This document shows positions 43,739 through 54,714 of a stretch of 64,000 nucleotides of DNA, in pieces. Numbering within the stretch: position 1 is the first letter of the stretch; every line of letters starts with the position of its first letter. The DNA is taken from assembly GCA_947579605.1 (NCBI GenBank), contig OX388313.1, forward strand, positions 27,097,214-27,161,213, given 5' to 3'. The stretch comes from Athripsodes cinereus (lineage: Eukaryota; Arthropoda; Insecta; Trichoptera; Leptoceridae). The position numbers and the translations under genes were made by a program. The notes beneath the pieces are model-generated. The model ran no database searches. It saw only the letters and a list, made by a program, of their open reading frames with translations, and was not told where the DNA came from.

Positions 43739-45143
43739 TAAAACACAATATTGAAATGTTCACATAAACAGGATAAGTAACAATAATAAATTATCATATC
43801 TCTTCAATATGAGAACATGTACTGCCATAATACAGGTCACGATATAACGAGGAAGCTGTACAAAGGTCGTACTGCGAAGTATGTACGTTGATAAGAAGAG
43901 CTCATTCTAAAAGTATCGCAATCTTATCATGACCTGTGGTGAACAATTAAATTATATTTTTATGTAATAGGTAGGTACGTATTTGAAGAATGATTTTTGA
44001 GTTATTGAATGTATATTTTAAATTCGTTTCTCCACTTGCCAAGATATATTTTTTTCGAATAATATATTTTGAACGATGACGATTTTACGCCAATTTTCGC
44101 TGTCCTCCGCTAGATGGATGCGGTTATAATTTTCTCCTGGTCTGTCCATTTAATCGAAAATTATTTTCCTGTTTTAAATTCTGGGGTATTTTTTTTACGA
44201 ATAACCATTAGTTTTTCATACAAGTCCTTGTCTCTTAAAGGAACAGTTTTAAAAATCGTACCAAAAGATCCATCTCGATTTTAGAATTTTATTAGATATT
44301 ATAATTCTTTGGCCAATTGTTTGTTCTCCTTATAGGTTCATTTTTATATCTGATTTTCGCAGCTACGAAACTACGCCATCTGTTCGTAAATTAATTGAGA
44401 CCTTGTACAATCCACCATTGAAATGGTATTTGTTTATTAAGTTTTAGAGGATTAGATTTTAGAGAAAAAAAAAACAGTTAAGTCCTTACAATATTACCTA
44501 ATTATTATGTTCTACAGTACAGAGGACAAGGCCTTTGTACTTTGCACTTTAGGCAATCATATCCTTGAAGCTAAGTTAAGGTATTTTAACACTGAAACAA
44601 ATTCTTCTTCTTTTCTGCCTATTCTCCTTCACACGTCGACAAAGGCCTCTTTCATTTTTTGCCGTGTTCTCAGATCCAAGTCGTTTGCATTCAATGTATT
44701 CCCAAATATTAAACAATGTCAAATTTTCATCTCAATGGTGATCTTCCTATGCTGCTGGAGTGATTTTAGTCTCCAGATTAGATGAAACAGATATTTTATC
44801 ATAACAATAAGTCTCTTGATATCCTCGTAGTCCTTTGATTAACAAATTTCTAATATTTAGGTTCATTTACAAAAAAACAAAGATTAACTCTTCTCGAAAT
44901 CGAATCCTGTTTAGAAACTTGTCGGCAAATATTTAATATTATTAAATGTTCATTTGCCTAACCAGTTTGTAATGAACAACTATTAAAAGATTTTTTATTA
45001 ACATTTTTATCCAAACCTAGGTACTTTACATGTAGTAACTACAAATTACCGATACGAAGATGACCTATGTCAATATCCTACCCTCTGAGTAACGATTCTC
45101 TAAAAGTGTGACTGTACTGACAATAAATACACTAATGAAACTA
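43739..45143. other. A+T-rich stretch, nothing firmly supported
   Basis: A 92-codon plus frame at 44507-44785 has no splice or domain support; its minus strand faintly resembles a LINE C-terminus. A possible inverted pair involves CCGCTAGATGGATGCGG (44107) and ACGCCATCTGTTCG (44372). Confidence 0.3.
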
Positions 45144-45653
45144 CATGTGGTACCTCGACATACGAGTTGAATTCGTTCCGCAACCTTGCTCGTATTTCAA
45201 ATTAGGTACTCGTATCTCAAAGCAAATTTCCCCATCGAAATTAATTGAACTGCCATTAATCCATTCCAGCCCTCAGAATGTCACCGCAGTTAAGTAGTTT
45301 TGAATAAGAAAAATGTATTTATAAATGACAAATATTGTACAAAAACATAAAAAAGAGAATTTAAATAAATAAACTAGATAAATAAATTGTTATTTTCGCT
45401 TAATTATCGTCACTGCTTTTCTCTTCATCGGTCTTTACCTTTTTGGAACGCTTTTCTCACATTCACCTGTAGGCCGTTTAAAAAAAAAGCTGTCCAATGA
45501 GGTTTGTTTCTTCCTCCCTTTCAGAATGTTCCGGAAATGAGTTAGGCAAGTGTAAATAAATTGCTCGTATTTCAAAGCAAAAAATCGGTCGCTCGATAGC
45601 TCGTATCTCAAAAAACTCGTATAATGGGGCACTCGTATGTCAAGGTACCACTG
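45144..45653 (-). mobile_element. pogo/Tigger-like DNA transposon remnant
   Basis: Inverted ends CATGTGGTACCTCGACATAC and CAGTGGTACCTTGACATAC (reverse complement of the right end) are flanked by TA on both sides, the target of Tc1/mariner-pogo elements. A minus-strand frame (45435-45632) ends with LKGRKKQTSLDSFFFKRP, the style of pogo/Tigger transposase C-termini. Catalytic parts are deleted, so the 510-base copy is non-autonomous. Confidence 0.75.
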
Positions 45654-45655
45654 TA

Positions 45656-46233
45656 ATAATATGTCCTTCCGCTCGCTGTTATGTTCTTCTTTACCACATT
45701 TTATAACGTTTATAATTGTACTTTACACCTAGTCATATCAGAAATAAATTAAAATGTTATAAATAAATAAACATTACATGCTGCAATCATAATATTGATA
45801 AGTATAAATAATAATTATTAACAAACATGTGTGGAACGAATCACATAGAAATAAAATGATGACATTTGTAATACAAACGCGGAATATAATGGAACAGAAT
45901 GCGTTGCATTATTTTTGACGTCAGTTCTTTTCCATAGAAGGGAGAATTGAGATCATCGCCTTGAATATCGACGGTGGATTCATGATACCTCCCATGTGAC
46001 AATTTCTTCAAAAATGGGATTTTTATACCAAATTACTCATCTGCATATATTCGAGCTGCATCGACCAATGAAAATATAACATAGGCACACGCTGAGATAT
46101 CCGCGGTAAAAGTTGTTGAGAGAAATTATATTTCTTATGTGCTAATTTTACTAGGGTAATTTGTAAAAACTCACATGTGCATAAAAAAATATGCTGTGAT
46201 TATTTTTGAATCATGTCTAGCAATTCAATATAT
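45656..46233. other. A+T-rich stretch, nothing supported
   Basis: No supported feature was found. Confidence 0.4.
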
Positions 46234-46247
46234 TATAATTATAGACT

Positions 46248-47630
46248 ATCATCTGTCCGCTATATAAGGGAAAAGGTTCTAGGCTTGAATGTGGGAGTTA
46301 TCGGGCTATTAGTTTGCTGAGTTCAATAGGAAAACTGTATGGAAGAATTCTGATTGAGAGAGTACGAAAGGCAACAGAGTGTAAGATATGGGATGCACAA
46401 GGAGCTTTTTTGAATGGAAGAGGGTGCACTGATCAGATCTTCTCCCTACGAATGGTCGTAGAGAAGCTTCTGGGTAAACACCAGAAGCTTTTCTGTGCGT
46501 TCGTGGATTTGGAGAAAGCATATGATCGTGTGGATCGGGAGAGATTGTGGCGCGTGTTGTCGGAGTATGGGGTGAACAGCCAGTTGATCCACGCAATTTC
46601 TTCGCTATACGTTGGGAGCTCCGCCTGCGTGAGGGTAAATAACGCCTTCTCCGAGTGGTTTGTCCTCACCAAAGGAGTGAAGCAAGGTTGTGTCATGTCT
46701 CCATGGCTGTTCAACCTTTTTTTCGACTACTGTATGCGTCCTTTGAAAGAGATGGATGTTGGCATTGAACTGAATGGAAACCGTGTGAATGCGTTGATGT
46801 ATGCAGATGATTTGGTATTAATGGCTGAGAGTGAAAGTGATTTACAAAAGATTGTGTCAGTTGTATATGAAAGTTGCAGTATGAATGGGATGAAAATGAA
46901 TGTGACAAAGACGAAAGTGCTGGTATTTGAAAGAGAGAGTGAAAGAACAATGTGTGAAATAAAGGTTGGAAATGAATGTTTGGAGCAAGTGGACGAATAT
47001 GTTTATTTAGGAAGTATGTTTGTAAGGGATGGTAGGTACGAAAGGGACATTGAAAAAAGAAAGGTGGCTGGTGCGAGAGTGAACGGTGCACTCCGAGCTA
47101 TTGTTAGCAATAGCAATGTCTCGAACATGGCTAAAATGCTGGTGCACAACGCCATCCTCGTACCGACACTGATGTATGCAAGCGAGACTTGGACATGGCT
47201 GAAGAAGGACGAGAGTGGAATAAATGCAGTAGAGATGCGATCACTGAGAAGAATGGTAGGTAAAACATTGCGTGATAGAGTAAGAAATGAGGATATTAGA
47301 AGAATGAGTGGATGCAAGAGGAGTGTTGTTGATAGAATGCGTGTAAATAAATTGAGATGGTTTGGTCATGTGGAACGAATGGATGGTGTAAGATTGACGA
47401 AGAGGGTGTATTTATCTGAAAGAGAGGGTGTGAGGAAGCGCGGGCGTCCGAGAACCACGTGGCTTAACCACGTGGATCAAATTCTCAAGGACGGTCGCGT
47501 GTTGAGTAAGAGGAATCGGCGTGCATGTATGAGAAACTGGATGAATGTAGAGGAAGCGAAAGAAGTATGTAAGGATAGAGCGACATGGCGTTCCGTTCTC
47601 TCTGCCTACCCCACCTGGGACGCGGCGTGA
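46248..47630 (+). CDS. RTE reverse transcriptase, N-terminally truncated
   Basis: Open for 460 codons without stop or frameshift. Numbering from 46248: PLYKGKGSRLECGSYRAIS near 4-22, catalytic FVDLEKAYDRVDR at 85-97, QGCVMSPWLFNL near 146 and the YADD box at 185-188, followed by the thumb. A C-terminal region with HVERMDG, GRPRTTW near 399 and LSAYP..DAA ends at TGA only about three bases before the tandem tail. The endonuclease domain and initiator are missing, so it is not a complete protein. The enzyme would make cDNA at a nicked target. The intact frame implies a young copy. Confidence 0.9.
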   Translation: MICPLYKGKGSRLECGSYRAISLLSSIGKLYGRILIERVRKATECKIWDAQGAFLNGRGCTDQIFSLRMVVEKLLGKHQKLFCAFVDLEKAYDRVDRERLWRVLSEYGVNSQLIHAISSLYVGSSACVRVNNAFSEWFVLTKGVKQGCVMSPWLFNLFFDYCMRPLKEMDVGIELNGNRVNALMYADDLVLMAESESDLQKIVSVVYESCSMNGMKMNVTKTKVLVFERESERTMCEIKVGNECLEQVDEYVYLGSMFVRDGRYERDIEKRKVAGARVNGALRAIVSNSNVSNMAKMLVHNAILVPTLMYASETWTWLKKDESGINAVEMRSLRRMVGKTLRDRVRNEDIRRMSGCKRSVVDRMRVNKLRWFGHVERMDGVRLTKRVYLSEREGVRKRGRPRTTWLNHVDQILKDGRVLSKRNRRACMRNWMNVEEAKEVCKDRATWRSVLSAYPTWDAA

Positions 47631-47663
47631 GGGTATAGTATAGTATAGTATAGTATAGTATAG
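46248..47663 (+). mobile_element. RTE-type LINE, 5'-truncated, 14-base target duplication
   Basis: The copy starts inside the reverse transcriptase frame and ends in a (TATAG)n tail at 47633-47663. TATAATTATAGACT flanks both sides (46234-46247 and 47664-47677). Features match RTE-class LINEs: minimal 3' untranslated region, microsatellite tail, 5' truncation. Other relics of the family lie at 409, 5659, 11781, 43425, 59636 and 61326. Confidence 0.92.
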
Positions 47664-47677
47664 TATAATTATAGACT

Positions 47678-48019
47678 TTCTAATGAATCAGAAACACAGA
47701 AGATGTCATCCGGCAAAACAGTTAATATTTATCTCATTTAAAATCTCAATAAATGCACATTAGGAGAATTATCTTGAAAGCCAATTTTAGAGAAAATAAA
47801 CCTCTTCCATTTCAAGTGTCTTTGCTCCAAAAAACTCAGATTAATCTCTTTCCAGATATTTTCAAAACTCTGATATTAGTGGTGTCATCAAAAGTAGACT
47901 GTAAAAGAACAGTCTCTCAGAGTCTAGAACCTTATACACGAATAATATTATAACAGAATAACTTTTTGGAAAATTTGTTATTGGTTTAATTAAAACACGT
48001 GGAATGGAAAGTGTTCTTT
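47678..48019. other. A+T-rich spacer, nothing supported
   Basis: A plus frame at 47753-47953 has no homology or splice support. Confidence 0.35.
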
Positions 48020-48196
48020 AAAAACATATTATTACATCTTGTATTCAGCAATGAGGTTTGACACTCATCCTAAACTTGTTATTTTTTGTTGGCACAGAGA
48101 GGACAACTAGCATGTTTACAACATGCGAATTGTCTGCTGGCTACCCCACTTGTGGGATATACCGTGATGGTATAGTAAAAGTTGTAGTAGTAAAAA
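48020..48196 (+). repeat. Family B repeat with degenerate TAG tail
   Basis: CATCTTGTATTCAGCAATG, GGCACAGAGAGGACAACTAG, GCTGGCTACCCCACTTGTGG, CCGTGATGGTATAGTAAAAG, then GTAGTAGTAAAA. It lies about 220 bases upstream of the first Patched-related coding exon. Confidence 0.88.
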
Positions 48197-48417
48197 AGTT
48201 TAAAAAAACCTTGTGGATGAACGATTCTCTTTCTTCGCCCGAAAAACGCTTTCTCGGAAGCACAGGGCAGAAACCAGGCTCCTTCATTCAGAGAGTCTCT
48301 GTCTCAACTGAGTCACCTCTTCCAACGACATTCCTAGCGCTCTGATGTCGTTGTCATAGGAACGGTGTACTGTGAAAAATACTGTTTACTTATTTTTTCT
48401 TTTCTTTTTTGTTTCAG

Positions 48418-48694
48418 ATGACGTGTGGAATTACCGTCGTAGACAAAACTTTGAACCGGTCCTTCTACAAACTAGGATACTTCGTTGGGAAGCATCCTGG
48501 ATACTTCTTGATAGTTCCTGTCCTCTTAGCCTTACTATGCATCACCGGCTTTCAGAAGATGGAGTACGAGATAGATCCGGAGTATCTATTTTCGCCAGTC
48601 AGTGGGGCTGGTAAGACGGAGAGGAACATTGCGGAAGAACTGTTTAAAGTTAACTATACACATAGGTTTAATGCTGGAAGGATCACTAGACCTG
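48418..48694 (+). CDS. Patched-related RND transporter-like protein, first coding exon
   Basis: Acceptor TTTTTTGTTTCAG is followed at once by ATG. The exon encodes 92 codons plus one base and ends at donor GTAAGT. Landmarks: LNRSFYKLG at 12-20, HPGYF at 26-30, a membrane segment at about 30-45 and EIDPEYLFSP at 51-60, the hallmark start of Patched-domain (Ptr/PTCHD type) proteins. Such proteins are twelve-pass RND-superfamily membrane proteins with a sterol-sensing domain; the transported substrate of insect Ptr members is not firmly known. The ATG directly after the acceptor implies that the 5' untranslated region lies on an upstream exon that I could not locate with confidence. Confidence 0.88.
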
Positions 48695-48778
48695 GTAAGT
48701 TATGATCTCTTTCTTCGTATTCTCCTTCATCTTCTTTTAATATTAAATAGTTGTTGAGGTTCTTTGAGTTCGTTGAGT
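48695..48778 (+). other. Start of the 8.5-kb first intron of the Patched-related gene
   Basis: Intron 48695-57201 opens with GTAAGT and closes with TTTATTTCCAG. It is populated by family A SINEs, LINE fragments, MITEs and a microsatellite, listed separately. Confidence 0.8.
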
Positions 48779-48962
48779 TCGTCGGTAGCCTGGAGGTAGA
48801 GTCTCGGCCTCGTGAACAAGGGGTTCGTGTTTCGATACCTGGTGCCGGCAAACTCGCCTTTCACGACACAAGCTTTTAGTAGCTTACTGTGAAAGGTGTA
48901 TGAGGTTGTATTTGGGTTTATAACAAAAACCCAGATATATCTTTTTTTTTTTTTAAAAAAAA
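48779..48962 (+). repeat. Family A tRNA-derived SINE, full length
   Basis: TAGCCTGGAGGTAGAGTCTC, a slightly altered B box region (GTGTTTCGATACC), the CGACACAAGCTTTTAG body and CAGATATATC with a T/A-rich end. Just inside intron 1, sense orientation. Confidence 0.88.
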
Positions 48963-49235
48963 AGAAGGTTTTCACAATGTCATATTGTAAAATCTTCCCC
49001 TCCATTTTGTTTGAGTTTTGATTTTTTGTAACGTAATAAGTTTCTTCCTTTCCAAGTGATGCCATGTCAATTCAGTTTCATCTTATTAATAAACTTCTAG
49101 GAGTGTTGGGAAAAGTAAGTATAATTTCACAAGTCACTGTATTTGATACCATTATGAAATGATTTTTTTTTATAATTATAAATACAATAACAAACATGAA
49201 TATTGATAACAAACACATTATAATTTTTAATTCAA

Positions 49236-49484
49236 GTGGCATTCCTTCATATAAAAATTAACAATCATGGTTTTCGAGGGAAATCTTTTGCTGAAGTAGT
49301 CAGAAATTGCCTGTTGAACCCAATATGTACATTGGGTCTGGCTAACTATGTTGACCGTGCCTTCTGTGTGGCTGGTCCATTGCTGAGGAATAAAATTCCC
49401 TATGATTTGCGGACTCTGGACTCTGTGGAGGTGTTCAAGGCAAGGTTAAAAACCCTATTGTTCAGGAGGTGTTATGATTCTTGA
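49236..49484 (+). pseudogene. LINE reverse transcriptase C-terminus
   Basis: The frame encodes a block ending FCVAGPLLRNKIPYDLR then EVFKARLKTLLF and a stop, matching the conserved C-terminal signature (AGPLLWN.LP..LR..FK..LK) of LINE proteins. The W of LLWN is R here. It lies within the Patched-related intron. Confidence 0.8.
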
Positions 49485-49719
49485 ATGGACCCTTGCGGTG
49501 GTTTTTCCACAAATCGTCGCATCTTAAAAAAGTTGTCTAGTTATTAGTAGGTATTGAAAAAAAATTGCCAAAACAATGAAAATTCCTAACTACAACACTT
49601 GCTGATAACAGAATCAACCACGAATGGATGCAATGCATTTATAGAGAATTGACTAATTAAAAATATCATATAATTATGTGGTGGGCATAACATATCCAAT
49701 ACAGGAGCTGTATAAAAAA

Positions 49720-49872
49720 AGAGACACAGGCCTTGTGAACAAGGGGTCCGGGGTTCGATCCCAGGTGCCGGCAAACTCCCCTTTCACGACACAAGCTTTT
49801 AGCTTACTGTGAAAGGTGTATAAGGTTGTATTTGGGTTTATAACAAAAACCCAGATTTATCTTTTTTTTTTA
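49720..49872 (+). repeat. Family A SINE, 5'-truncated
   Basis: Starts in the anticodon-arm region (CAGGCCTTGTGAACAAGGGG), retains the B box GGTTCGATCCC and the complete body and tail (CCAGATTTATCTTTTTTTTT). Confidence 0.88.
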
Positions 49873-49984
49873 ATATTATTGATTCATTGAAATATTTTCA
49901 TTTTAATTGATTGGTTGATTTATTAATTATTATTTCATTGTATTTTTTTTTTGTTTATCCTTTGTTAATTTTACTTATATATTT

Positions 49985-50112
49985 TTTTTATACGCAGCAC
50001 GCCTCGATACAGGGCAACCTAGTGAGGCTGCTGCAACTTAATTGTAGCCATATTGGTGATATTATATTGTCTCAGCTTTTGTGTGTTTATTATTGTTTGA
50101 ATAACGTAATTT
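49985..50112 (+). repeat. LINE 3' tail
   Basis: TATACGCAGCACGCCTCGAT, GGCTGCTGCAACTTAATTGT and AGCCATATTGGTGATATTA; the latter part recurs at 26048-26125. Probably the continuation of the LINE at 49236, split by the SINE at 49720. Confidence 0.6.
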
Positions 50113-50712
50113 AAAAGTTATTTAATGTATCAAAATATGAAAGAGTTCTATCAATAAATTGACAATAATAATTCAACGAGTAGTCTATCAACTAATGCAT
50201 ATTTTATGTCATATTATATTGAATATGTAAAGTCGACCGTAGGTCAATACCGTGTCGCAGTAAGCAAATTGCGACAAATTTCATTATTATATTGTGAATA
50301 ATTATTATTGTTTTTAAACGGTAGAGTTCGCTAGTGTTGTATAATAGTCTAACAATAATGTTGTTATTGTCTTTAAAAGTTATTTGCATAACTCTGTGAC
50401 GAGATGCTTTAAAAATTAAACGTTTTATCTAAGAAAACAATGATATCTGTCAATATTTAACATTTCCTGATTATGATGTTTCACCGTAACATAATAATAA
50501 TATTTTTGTTCTGTTTCGTAAACAGTAGATAATATATACATTGTGACTGTTTGACGATTAGTTCCGCTTATTTTTCATGTCTGGTAAAATATTAATTTTC
50601 CTAAATTGTTATTAAAGAGTCGATATTATTAAAAAAAGCACTTGGAGTTTTTTTAATGCCCTCGTAAGACACTATTTGAATTTTAAAGAATTTCATAAAA
50701 ATTTGAAATCAT
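50113..50712. other. Intronic A+T-rich DNA, nothing supported
   Basis: No supported feature was found. Confidence 0.4.
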
Positions 50713-51073
50713 TAGCTGGATACACACGTAAAGATAAATCTCACCGATAAATCGTACCAATAAATCGGCAGATAAATTGGTTAAAAATATCGTGAAGATA
50801 AATCGGTCTTTTGACACTAACAAGCAAATTTATCTAAGCGATTTTGTGTCACCAATTTGTCGGTCAGTTAATTTGGTACATGATTGTATGCTGAACAGTA
50901 TTGCATCACAGATAAAATGGACCAATTTATCTGTCACTATTCATAACCAATTTATCGTTGATCTTTCAGTTTTTATAGACAACACTAACCTGCAAATTTA
51001 TCTCTAAGATTTGACAAATCAGAGATATATCGTTCTAATTGTACAGATAAATCTATACGTGTGTATCCAGCTA
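50713..51073. mobile_element. MITE with repeated GATAAAT motifs
   Basis: Ends TAGCTGGATACACACGTA and TACGTGTGTATCCAGCTA-like sequence form terminal inverted repeats, and TA at both ends fits a TA target. The interior carries about nine GATAAAT or ATTTATC motifs in two inverted blocks, as clustered transposase or host-factor sites might. 361 bases, no coding. Confidence 0.8.
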
Positions 51074-52324
51074 TTAACTAGGTGGATGAAAGAAATGGAT
51101 CTGCAGTTTATTGTAAAGCACTGACCCTTTAATATTTTTTTCGTTTAAAGTTAGTTTTATTAGATCTACGTGTCCCTAAATTATGAAACGGTCATTTTCT
51201 TGGATATTGTTCTTTCTTTTATCCCTGGCAGAATAATTGGTAACATGAAGTGAATGTCAGTCACTCAAAAATTTGTGATACACCTTAATAAATCATTGCC
51301 TCTGACCCATATTAATTCAAAATGCATATCAGATTTCAGAAAACTTTTTATAGCCTTCTCGCGAATTTTTCGCTCTAATATTTTTTAACAGTTCACGTAT
51401 AACAGAAATCTTTCATCCTGAATTTTTCTGCTATAAAATAAACGTATAATGTAATATTTTTATGCTAAAATATTTTATATGGCAAATATTTGTTTTAATT
51501 TGGGAACCTTTGAAATATAAATACTATTTTTTCCTATTGCTTATTTTTGGAATGTACACAATATTATGAAACATCAAAGATATTTGAAAATAATATTGAC
51601 ACAAACTTACATCTATTGTACTAAGGTTATCCAACAAGTTTGAGGAATATCGTATAATTATTTTGAGATTTCTTTTGTACCTACACTTACAATAATTACA
51701 TTACCTTCTTGTGGGATAATAACGAAGCGAAAATTGATTTATTTATTTATCTATTTATTTTGTGTTGTTTTGGAAACAGACAGTTTTTCAATACGTATAA
51801 GACAACAGATAACATTATTACATAAGTCAAAAACTAGTCAAGTTTATCAAAACAAAATTACTTTTCATAATTCTTTCGGTATCGGGTGCCTTGCCTCGAA
51901 GAATAGAAAGAAAGAAAGATTATATTACTCTCGCGCTATTCACCCCAACAGATATAAGTGCACCAGGAAGGAAATAGAGGAAGGACAATGAGAAGAGAAG
52001 GTAAAGAAAACAACGTTAAGATATATCTATGATTCTTTCTCGTACTCGATCGTTCAATTCCAAAAATCGTAATCATGCCTAGTTAATATAATCGATCTCC
52101 AATTTTGAATTTTTTTGATATTTATTTCGTATTTATTTGTATACGATCTCCAATTGTTATTAACCTTTAGCATAATATAAGGAGTCATATGGACTATAAT
52201 CCTCAAACTGACGCTTCCACATCTTTGGTACTCTACTCCCTCCACCTATTTCGTCTACAAAATCAGTAGTCACTCGCCTTTCCATTTTTCTGGTTCCCCG
52301 TTCTCAAAAAAGTGCTTTTATATT
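51074..52324. other. Intronic A+T-rich DNA, nothing firmly supported
   Basis: A plus frame at 51734-51991 and a short minus open run ending at a donor-like site near 51606 were examined but not accepted. Confidence 0.35.
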
Positions 52325-52669
52325 TTACACTGTACGTCCCAAATGTGCCCATTCTTTAGGTTTACCGTTTGACCACATCAATGAAATTTGAACCGTCAAG
52401 AAGCCCCTATGGCTATACCCAAATATTCTTGGTGTTAGTGTAAAATATTCACAAGTCCGTTGAATTTGTAAGTCCCAATAACCAAAGAGTTCAAGGGGAA
52501 GGTCATGCGGATGTTGTATTACCTGTTTGTTGACAATAATGTGAAGAACAGTATCTCCTCTGCGGTTTTTAATAACAAATTGTCTTATACAATAGACCGT
52601 TTGGCATAATATCAAATGATTGTTAATTATTATACTATTTTGCTGCATCCAATTATAAAGTAAATGCAA
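52325..52669 (-). other. Unrecognised 114-codon minus-strand open frame
   Basis: The frame has balanced, protein-like composition, especially its C-terminal half (LPLELFGYWDLQIQRTC, IFGYSHRGFLTVQISLMW, GKPKEWAHLGRTV then stop). Local G+C is above the flanks. It lies in the intron of the plus-strand Patched-related gene. It may be a relic of a mobile-element or retrocopied gene. No catalytic motif or splice site was found. Confidence 0.35.
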
Positions 52670-53225
52670 ATTTACTTGTATAAATGTCAGGAAATAATAG
52701 TGTTTGTAATGGTGTTAGGAGCTATGTAATCAAAGTTTTCTTATTATCAAAGATCATGAACGTTATTAAGCGACATAAACCGCGAAACAAATTTATTTAT
52801 TGTACTATTCGCTGTACAGCGGATAGAATATTATTAATTAATGTTATGTGTATTGATTTGATAGTTTGATTCAGAGACAAGGAAAAAATAAAGTCTTAGT
52901 TATCCAAAGACATCGTAGACCACATTCTAAGAACGTTATTATTATTATTGGATCACTTATATTGCGCTGTTATTGTAATGAAATCACTTCAATAGCGCAT
53001 TTACAATATTATTTTTAACTTTAATTTATTTTTATTACTTTTAAAATACAAATCATGCAAACTATTTTTATTGTCACAAATTTTAGGTATTAGATTTAAT
53101 TTTATTAAAATTTATCACTTAATTTTAAGAAACAAACACAAAAAACAAAACTATCAAATAAAAAAACACTTTATTTTTGTCGGAAAATAAAAATAAAATA
53201 AAAACTTAATTGATAAACTAATATA
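52670..53225. other. Intronic A+T-rich DNA with L2-like tail scrap
   Basis: About 52945-53020 contains TTATATTGCGCTGTTATTG and ATAGCGCATTTACAATATT, resembling the L2-like tail at 38255. Nothing else was seen. Confidence 0.35.
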
Positions 53226-53900
53226 TTTAATAAAAAAATTGGAGAAGTTATGGGTTCAGTCAGCTACAAGAGCGCCATCTACCCTAACGTTCAATTGCTG
53301 CGTGACAAAGCTTTGCTTTCCGTTTTTTTTTGATGATGATGATGGATGATTTCTTCAGCGCCGTTTAATGGAGAAACCATCTCAAGGGCAGGAAGCTCTG
53401 TTGGACAAGCGATGTCTTCAGTTTGCTCTTGAATGTTAGTGTCTTTGTTTGTGTTACCCATGTTTACATTGATATACACATTCATATAAAGTATTTATCA
53501 GCGACTTTCGCGTTCTGAAGTTTTATTGTCACTTTCCCCCGCTATGTGTTGTGGGTGGCGATGTTGTGTTGCCGTCTCTGTTACACATTGCAGGACACTA
53601 GACCGTAATTCTCAGAAACGGTTGTTCAGAACACATGTTTGGATTTTAGAATGTTGTTGATAAATGAAGTTGTCGTTTTTAGATATTAAATTTAACACAA
53701 AACTCGATTAAAATTAGGAGATGATGCACATTTACAATGCATAAAAACTGCGCAATTTTATTTTGCAATACACACGAAAACTGAGAATTATTGGATCAAT
53801 ATGAACGGTAAAAACGAGTGTTTATCCAAGAGCCATGGTGACGCGTGGCGGCAGCTGTAAACAGCGCCTGCACACGCCTGCACACATAATAATTTTTGTT
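53226..53900. other. G+C-richer unassigned segment
   Basis: Contains CTACAAGAGCGCCATCTACC, a (GAT)n run (about 53331-53347), GGTGGCGATGTTGTGTTGCC and GGCGGCAGCTGTAAACAGCG. A 64-codon minus frame (53291-53485) is polar and His-rich. It looks like an old insertion but I could not define ends or class. Confidence 0.3.
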
Positions 53901-54714
53901 TATTAAAGGGCAATAAAAAGTATATAAAGCTTGTAACATAGACAATCCTCAACTAATTCACTTACGGTATCCTTAAAGCTCTTGAAGAGATTAAACCTCT
54001 AACATAATACATTCGACTGCGGATTTCAATTTTGTGCAGTAGATTTCCAATCATCTCAAGCGATATAAGTTTTGATTCCTCTAGATTCAAGCTGATGTTT
54101 TCCAAGAACCTTTGTATTTAAATGGTACTAAACTTATTTTAATTTTGTTTATTCTATATGGATCATACGGTTGTAACAATAAATATAATCAATTAATTAT
54201 AACAAAGAGCAAACCAATTAAGATCTCTTTCTTACCAACTAATAAACATAAATTTGAGGTACTTTATGAAATAAAAAGATGAAGGAACAATTAAAAATGC
54301 TAAAACATACATAAAAATTAAAAAAAAAAATGTTGGCACAAAAGAGTTATTTGTCTTCAAAAATGTTCTTCGGTATTTTTTTTATAAATCAATATAAAAC
54401 TAGCCGAATCCTATTCATATTCATTGCGAATTCCAACCATTAAATATTTGCAAATTTGCAACTAAATGACTTAAAAGAATATCAAGTTATTGTAAAGTTC
54501 ATTAACAGCTATATCTGAATCAACTTGTTTAGACTCGCCAATTTTATCTTTAGAATTCATTCAGTCGTCCAAATGTGCTAATTTAATTCATTTTTTTCCA
54601 TTTGTATTCTTGCATTTATTTTTTTACAAAAATATTACAATGCTCTTAACTTGGCGTCATTCCCGCATTTTATAAAAGAGGATTTTTAATACTTGTCAAG
54701 TCACTTCTGTAGGT
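53901..54714. other. Intronic A+T-rich DNA, nothing supported
   Basis: No supported feature was found. Confidence 0.4.

Noticed and set aside
46309..47317. Minus-strand frames opposite the RTE reverse transcriptase
   Set aside because: They are shadows of the plus-strand coding sequence, with low-complexity composition.
49085..49108. Extra Patched-related exon before the donor-like GTAAGT near 49109
   Set aside because: Its phase would not fit the phase-1 junction between the two confirmed exons, and the acceptor is weak.
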